From assembly GCA_029891385.1 (NCBI GenBank), contig CM057230.1, positions 36,225,402 to 36,289,401 on the forward strand: DNA of 64,000 bases, written 5' to 3'. Source of the stretch: Erythroxylum novogranatense (lineage: Eukaryota > Streptophyta > Magnoliopsida > Malpighiales > Erythroxylaceae). How positions within the stretch are numbered: position 1 is the first letter of the stretch; every line of letters begins with the position of its first letter. Both the position numbers and the translations under genes were made by a program. The notes under the pieces were generated by a model. It did not search any database. It was not told where the DNA came from and saw nothing but the letters and a program-made list of their open reading frames with translations. This document shows positions 58,207 to 64,000 of this stretch, one piece after another.

Positions 58207-58265
58207 CTAGGAATGCATAGTTTCTTCCATTGGTGCTTTAAATGGAAGAAACTATGCATTCCTAG
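58207..58265. repeat. Perfect hairpin, 25-bp arms
   Basis: Arms 58207-58231 and 58241-58265 (CTAGGAATGCATAGTTTCTT...), 9-bp loop. A partial relative of the arm (AGTTTCTTCCACTAG) is at about 55337. Confidence 0.93.
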
Positions 58266-59238
58266 TTATTGGCACCCATATGACAATGTTGGTATTAACA
58301 TAGGATAGTGTATGCAATGGTAGTTATTGGTATAGTGGTACACAATGTTACCATGTGTACTAGTATAGTGTACATTATTGTAATAAAGTGTACAAGTATG
58401 CAATGTGTAATAATAATACCACATATGTACACCTATAGTTATTGTATGCATGTTTAATATACTGTATAGTTATATTACATTGCCATGTGAAAATACATAG
58501 TATATGTATTAGTGCTAGTACAGTATAGGGTATATTTGTGTGCACACTATTACAATACCATGCATAATATGTACCATGCATGTATCAAGAACTAGCATTG
58601 GTATTATGTTTGTACATACTTGGTATAATGGTCATTAATATATAGTACCATGCATGTACATTATTTATGACACACACAAGTATTATGCACATGTATCCAA
58701 CATATAACAACACTTAATATAAACGACACAAATGGTGACTAATGGTATGTAGTACATAATGTACATGCATATGATACACATCATTACACTACTTGTAACA
58801 ATACACAGTGCATGTGTACACACATTACACTATACCATATGTTATAACTAGTATGTACATAGTATATGGTATACTATGGTACCATACTAGTATCATATTA
58901 TATAACTATGTATGTGAGGCGTTCATAGTTATATGTACTCACCCTAGTTATATGGCTTAATTATGTAATTGTAGCCATGATTACTAGGGATTATGTATAC
59001 ATTTATCATGGCATATAGTATATACTAAATGCATATGGTACCATATGGTATAAACATAAATGCTACTATGGTATTATTAGTGTATAATAGTATACATAGT
59101 GTATACACACATAATGTATCGTGCATAGTGTAGTGTATGTTAATGGCTAATAGTTACACATTATAGTTATAACATTACATGACTCATTAATTATTGTATC
59201 ATAGTATATATGGCATATGGTACATGCATGGCGTTTAC

Positions 59239-59300
59239 ATAGTGTGTCAATACTATGCACATATAGTTAACAATATATGTGCATAGTATTGACACACTAT
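59239..59300. repeat. Perfect hairpin, 26-bp arms
   Basis: Arms 59239-59264 and 59275-59300 (ATAGTGTGTCAATACTATGC...), 10-bp loop. Confidence 0.93.
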
Positions 59301-59644
59301 ATGTATGCTAATTTTGCATGTACTAATAGTACACTATATGCATAGTGTGTATAGTAATGGTAAACTACTATCCATAGTTTATGGTGAGTGCAAGTACTAT
59401 AAATAACTCTTCACGTCGTATATTGTATAGATATAGTGCATACCAATGTATGTAACATAGCATATATCATGTGCATACAGTATGTAATGACATTACCAAT
59501 TGAGTTATGTGTACATTACTCAAATATAGTACATGCGTGTAACTAGTATACATTATGCATGTATTGTATGTGACTACAATGAGTGCACTTATGTATGTTA
59601 CACCATGTAACATACATGAACATACATGCATATATTGTTACAAT

Positions 59645-59821
59645 CAGAGACGTAGCTAGATGGGGCCCAGGGGGGTCCCTGGGCCCCCCAAAATTAAAAA
59701 AAAATAAATATTATATATATATAGATATATATATATGAAGTTATTTGGGAGTTGGGCCCCCCTAAAATTTAAAAAATTAAACATTGGGCCCTCCTACTTT
59801 ACATGTCTGGCTCCGTCCCTG
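59645..59821. mobile_element. hAT-type MITE, 177 bp, 8-bp TSD
   Basis: Imperfect terminal inverted repeats CAGAGACGTAGCTAG / CTGGCTCCGTCCCTG (three mismatches) and an 8-bp TSD GTTACAAT at 59637-59644 and 59822-59829, the hAT superfamily size. The interior has GGGGCCC/GGGCCCCC blocks and an AT core, a strong GC contrast to its surroundings. No coding capacity; it would need a transposase from elsewhere. Confidence 0.93.
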
Positions 59822-60747
59822 GTTACAATGGTACTAGCTAACATACATATAGACATGTGTATATATAGCTATTGTACCACATGCATAATGGGTACTATGG
59901 TACCATTTGCATAATACTATTACTCATTGCATAAGTAACATAGTAAGGTAATAGTATAGTACACATAATAATATGCTATTTTCACATGCATATAGTGTAA
60001 CATGCACTAGTACATAATGTACATGCATAGTACCCATATGTATGCATATATGCGTATGGTGCCATTTAATGCAATAGTAACATTGGTGCTAGTGCATTGT
60101 TAATCTACATAAAACATTGTGCCATACTGCATGTGTGTCAGTTACATAGTACCATATATACTGCATATTCATCTAGTATATGGTACACACCATTACGTAC
60201 ACACTATGTACAATTGCATATATATGTACATATGCAATTGTGTATGACTATGGTTATGCATTATAGTGATGTGTACCATAGTATATAAGTTTACCCATAC
60301 ATATGTATACAATTGTTATACATATATATCTACAAGCTATGTGTGACATACTATGGCACATATCTATGCATGCTATAGATATGTGTCATTGCTTGAGTCA
60401 CATTGTATGCAGATTCACCATATGTAGTTATGTATACAATTGTTATGCATAGTATAGTTAGCGCATGTTATAACTCACATGCATATGGGAGCTACCAATT
60501 TTTATTATTCCATATATATGTACTCATAAAAGAAAATATTGTACATGCATGGTAACACTCAATGTGCATGGATAACCAGACTAGTACAATTTGAGCTCAT
60601 GACACATGCATTAACTTTATCTATCTCCAAAATGTAGACATGCTCCATTGTCTGGTTTGTACACAAAAGGATTGGTTATGGTATTGTATAGACATTTATA
60701 CCACTATACATAATGCATAAATTATTGTTACAATGTAATATCCTACA

Positions 60748-60780
60748 TGAATAGAATACAATAGACATGTATTCTATTCA
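60748..60780. repeat. Perfect hairpin, 13-bp arms
   Basis: TGAATAGAATACA (60748-60760) and TGTATTCTATTCA (60768-60780). First of three consecutive hairpins. Confidence 0.88.
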
Positions 60781-60816
60781 CATAAAGTACTCATATGTAT
60801 ATATAAGTACTTTATG
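60781..60816. repeat. Perfect hairpin, 11-bp arms
   Basis: CATAAAGTACT (60781-60791) and AGTACTTTATG (60806-60816), immediately after the previous hairpin; the arm word recurs at 60824-60834. Confidence 0.87.
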
Positions 60817-60835
60817 GTAGTGGCATAAAGTACTT

Positions 60836-60877
60836 AATTGGTAATAGTTTTGTACACATGCATAACTATTACCAATT
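60836..60877. repeat. Perfect hairpin, 14-bp arms
   Basis: AATTGGTAATAGTT (60836-60849) and AACTATTACCAATT (60864-60877), 14-bp loop. Confidence 0.88.
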
Positions 60878-61198
60878 AACTATTCCCAAATTGTATTACA
60901 CATGCATAGTTATGGTGAGTGTAGTACTATGGTACACATCAAGGTACACATTTAACTATGTCATTCATAACTATTAGTATGGTACACATATAGATATATG
61001 TACACATGTGCATGTTTACTATTATGGATATTAAATAATATTTGACTTTATAGATAAAGTTATAACCCTATATGTTACTACCATAACAAATATACCTAGT
61101 AACTCATTATGTACCTTATGGTACATGCATGTGTTTAACCCTATATGTTATGTATCATCATGTACCAGCTAGTTATGATCCTAAAAATATGTGTAAAT

Positions 61199-61317
61199 AG
61201 TTATGTATACCATTGATATACACTAGCACAATAATAGCTATGGTACATTATTAAGTGCACATATAAGTACAATTGTGCCAATGACTAACTATGAATCCCA
61301 AATTGTTTCTTGATGCA
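61199..61317 (-). repeat. AT-tract module, inverted relative at about 29070-29190
   Basis: Includes GCACAATAATAGCTATGGTA and AATCCCAAATTGTTTCTTGA; the reverse complement is beside copy F. The last part (GTGCCAATGACTAACTATGA) also begins AT tract 1 at 17010. Confidence 0.85.
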
Positions 61318-63330
61318 AGACTTGCTTTCTTGCATATATTATGCATAACAATGACATAATCGTAGAACATAGTTATACTTGGCTTAGTTATACAATAGGG
61401 TTATACATTACCAATTGTACTATGCATTACTAGCATACTAGTATAAAATGTATACTATACTATTATCTATAAATGCATAACTATTTATTATACTTCCCAA
61501 TAAATACATCAAACAACATGCATATCAATGTACCATATTAGTATACATACCGTACTAACTAGTAATGTACTGTATGTATAATATTATTCTGAGTTATGCA
61601 TGTGTAATACCAATGTTTTGTGTTATGCATGAGATTTTCAATTGTATCGTGTAATGATAATTTTGTATCCATTGTGTTATTCACATATACTATCGTATGT
61701 ATACTTACAATAACCACTATATGTAATGGTATAGTACTATGTGAGCTATTAGTATACAGATTCGTGAGCTATGTACTATTCTGGAACCAATTGACATAAC
61801 TTTTTCTATAGATATCTTATCTATGTCATTCTTGACGATTTAAAAGAGAACTTATAGATATACAAGTTTTATGAAGACTGAATATTTTAGGGAATATGTA
61901 TTATGCATCCCAAATTGTTTTACACATGCATAGTACATAAATAATGTCAATTTTGATTGATTGGTTACATAATCTTGATGTACAATAATTTGTCATTGTC
62001 ACAATGAGCTATATTATACTCATAAATATAAAATTGGCAAGTTAGTGTGTAATGGTGCATGTGTATATAAAATGTGTGTAGTACATAATGTGATGTGTAC
62101 TATTCTATGGTACTACATAGCTAATCAAATTGTACTAGTCTGGTTACCAATAAATCAAAATGATTGATTGACACAATAGTACTACCATATGTAATACATA
62201 ATGTACACATATGCATTATGTATAGTATACATAATAAATAGTTATGTGTACACATGCATAATAAAGTGATGTAAACATGTATGTTATAATACATGTCACT
62301 ACTAATGTCACAGGTTTCACTTCTAGCTTTAGATATTTAGATAAAGTGATGTGCCATATGTACAAAACATGTGTACATTACATGATCTCATTGTTATGCA
62401 TAATATAATTGTACAAGTGTATAGTTATAGATGTGCCATTGTATAGTTATATGTGAATAAAATTAGTGTGATGTATAAAACTCTAATTGTATTCACATAT
62501 TTCAGTAAACTCACATGTACCTTATTGTACAATATTTATAGCATGTGTATCCAACAAACTTGTATATAAAATACACATTCATAACAATGAGCTATGCCAC
62601 TTAGTGTACTCAAGAAATTCATCATTCCTTCAAGACATAAAGTCATCTTCTTACCAATTGTACATGTCATAACAATATAGATAACATAGAGTTTGATGCT
62701 ACATATGGCATAATGATGATATAGTATATAGCATAATGTATCTATATGACTTTATAGATACAAAACATGCATAACCCTATTAATATACTCATTTTGTATA
62801 CTAATACAAGTGATTCTTAGTAAATAGTACATATATATGGAACTTCACATATATTGTACATCACTTATATATAGTACTATACTATATATGGTGTAGATAT
62901 TCCCTTTCATAAAATATCACAATTGTGTCAATGACTAGCTATGTATACAATGCATGTCTTTATTTCACTAGCTCCTATACACTAGAATAGTACCTTTCCC
63001 AAATTGCTATGGTACACATCAATATGTATTAGTGTATAGTATATACATTAGTAAAGTAGTGTATAATTATATGTATAGTTATATACATATAATAGGTTAC
63101 ACCTATAGTTAATATATATGTTACCATCGTAAGTGTAGATACTACTATATATAGTGTGACATACTATTACCAATTACACAACACATTATGTAATATGTAC
63201 TATATTTTGACATGATATAGTACATGATGTCTACATTTGGAGATAGATAAAGGTATAGTACTAGTATAATACTTACAATGGTAGTGGTAATGTATTATAA
63301 CATCAAGTGAATCATTATACTTCAGGATTA

Positions 63331-63417
63331 CATTACTTTCCATGTAGTGTATAATTCTATTCACATAATACACTATGTATTATGTGAATAGAATTATAAA
63401 CTACATGGAAAGTAATG
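63331..63417. repeat. Hairpin, 41-bp arms, one mismatch
   Basis: Arms 63331-63371 and 63377-63417 around a 5-bp loop ACTAT: the longest stem in the window. The arms hold ATTACTTTCCATGTAGTGTA and ATTCTATTCACATAATAC. Confidence 0.93.
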
Positions 63418-63688
63418 TGAATACACTATATATGATGTGTACATATTACATAATGTGTACAGTTATAACTATGGCTTTATGTACCTATTATCTATAAAGT
63501 CATCTCATTTTACACATCACACTAACAAGAATACATGCATGTAAAATACTAATTTATACTATATGAATAATGAGCATATACCATCCATGGTTATATAACA
63601 CACCTTACCATGGTATATGTAATGTACCATGGTATGTATTATACCATAGACATGCAATGTACATAATGCTCTTCTCTAGTACTAATAT

Positions 63689-63751
63689 GTGAATATAGCT
63701 TTATAACATGGCTATATTCACGTACAATCTATGTGTACATCATAGATTGTA
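63689..63751. repeat. Two adjacent perfect hairpins, 11-bp arms each
   Basis: GTGAATATAGC (63689-63699) with GCTATATTCAC (63711-63721), then TACAATCTATG (63723-63733) with CATAGATTGTA (63741-63751). Confidence 0.88.
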
Positions 63752-64000
63752 TACATGCATGTGGTTATGCAAAGAGCATAGTATGCCTATAACACATACA
63801 AAATTAAACACTTAGTACTGTTATATATAATTGTCTATCCACTAGTGTAATATTGTGTACTGTTAAACATATGAATGTAACTTACCGTAATGTACTCATG
63901 GTATAAAGTACATTACTATGCATGTGTACACAATATTACACACCATTTGTGTAGTTTACATACTATGCAAGTATGCATCACACTACGGTACTAACTAGTA

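Larger units (their letters stand above)
54532..64000. repeat. AT-rich tract 4 (to window end)
   Basis: 9.5 kb of the same alternating purine/pyrimidine mosaic, interrupted only by the hAT MITE. It holds at least eight long hairpins and an inverted module pair (55794-55925 with 57613-57745), plus 61199-61317 inverted against about 29070-29190. From about 60500 onward slightly more complex words (TTGATTGATTGG, GGAGATAGATAAAG) recur. All open frames are below 105 codons and composition-driven. Confidence 0.87.

Noticed and set aside
61840..62050. Possible captured host sequence (AACTTATAGATATACAAG, TGAAGACTGAATATTT)
   Set aside because: Slightly more complex than its surroundings, but no ORF, no recognisable family, and part recurs elsewhere in the AT tracts (31921, 63213).
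17011..64000. Telomeric, rDNA, tRNA or organelle DNA in the AT-rich tracts
   Set aside because: No TTTAGGG arrays, no rRNA or tRNA signatures and no organelle genes were seen.

Overview
This window is repeat-dominated nuclear DNA of a seed plant, probably a large-genome dicot. The species cannot be named from the sequence. I find no host gene, rRNA, tRNA or CRISPR. Two classes of DNA fill it: (i) nested Ty3/gypsy LTR retrotransposons of four related families, all with TG...CA LTRs, 5-bp target-site duplications (TSDs) and, where the site is preserved, an initiator-tRNA-Met type primer binding site (PBS, TGGTATCAGAGC); (ii) about 18 kb of very unusual AT-rich, mostly alternating purine/pyrimidine, hairpin-rich DNA built from modules that recur in both orientations.

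Layout. 1-3888: family-1 element A (+ strand), cut by the window edge, heavily deleted, ending in its 3' LTR. 3889-4119: a family-1 pol scrap and a leader scrap. 4120-10957: family-1 element B (- strand), both LTRs, TSD GCAAG, inserted in the leader of another family-1 copy (C, seen at 4088-4119 and 10958-11253). 11254-17010: family-2 element D (+), 3'-truncated. 17011-19306: AT-rich tract 1. 19307-27289: family-1 element E (-), the most complete gag-PR frame, with a truncated 3' LTR and a family-3 solo LTR (26101-27153, TSD CAAAA) in its 5' LTR. 27290-28875: leader and 5' LTR of family-1 copy F. 28876-32426: AT tract 2. 32427-49765: a tandem family-1 array LTR-internal-LTR-internal-LTR (units G and I) with a single TSD GTTAC; its middle LTR is split by a family-2 element H (37882-43947, TSD GTTCT). 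49766-52370: AT tract 3. 52371-54531: family-4 element J, internally deleted, TSD AGTAC. 54532-64000: AT tract 4, holding one hAT-type MITE (59645-59821, 8-bp TSD).

Removing array G/I and element J rejoins tracts 2, 3 and 4 into one AT-rich block of over 15 kb that served as the insertion target. In all four families the polyprotein C-terminus runs about 210-280 nt into the LTR and carries a GP[I/M]TR-type motif. That trait, as I recall it from the family literature, fits CRM-type chromoviruses, the centromeric retrotransposon clade. Together with the dyad-rich AT tract it suggests, as inference only, a centromeric or pericentromeric location.

All gag-pol copies are damaged. The best-preserved reading frames are the RT-integrase fusion lacking RNase H (33392-35236), the gag frame of B (7696-9117) and the gag-protease frame of E (22601-23878).
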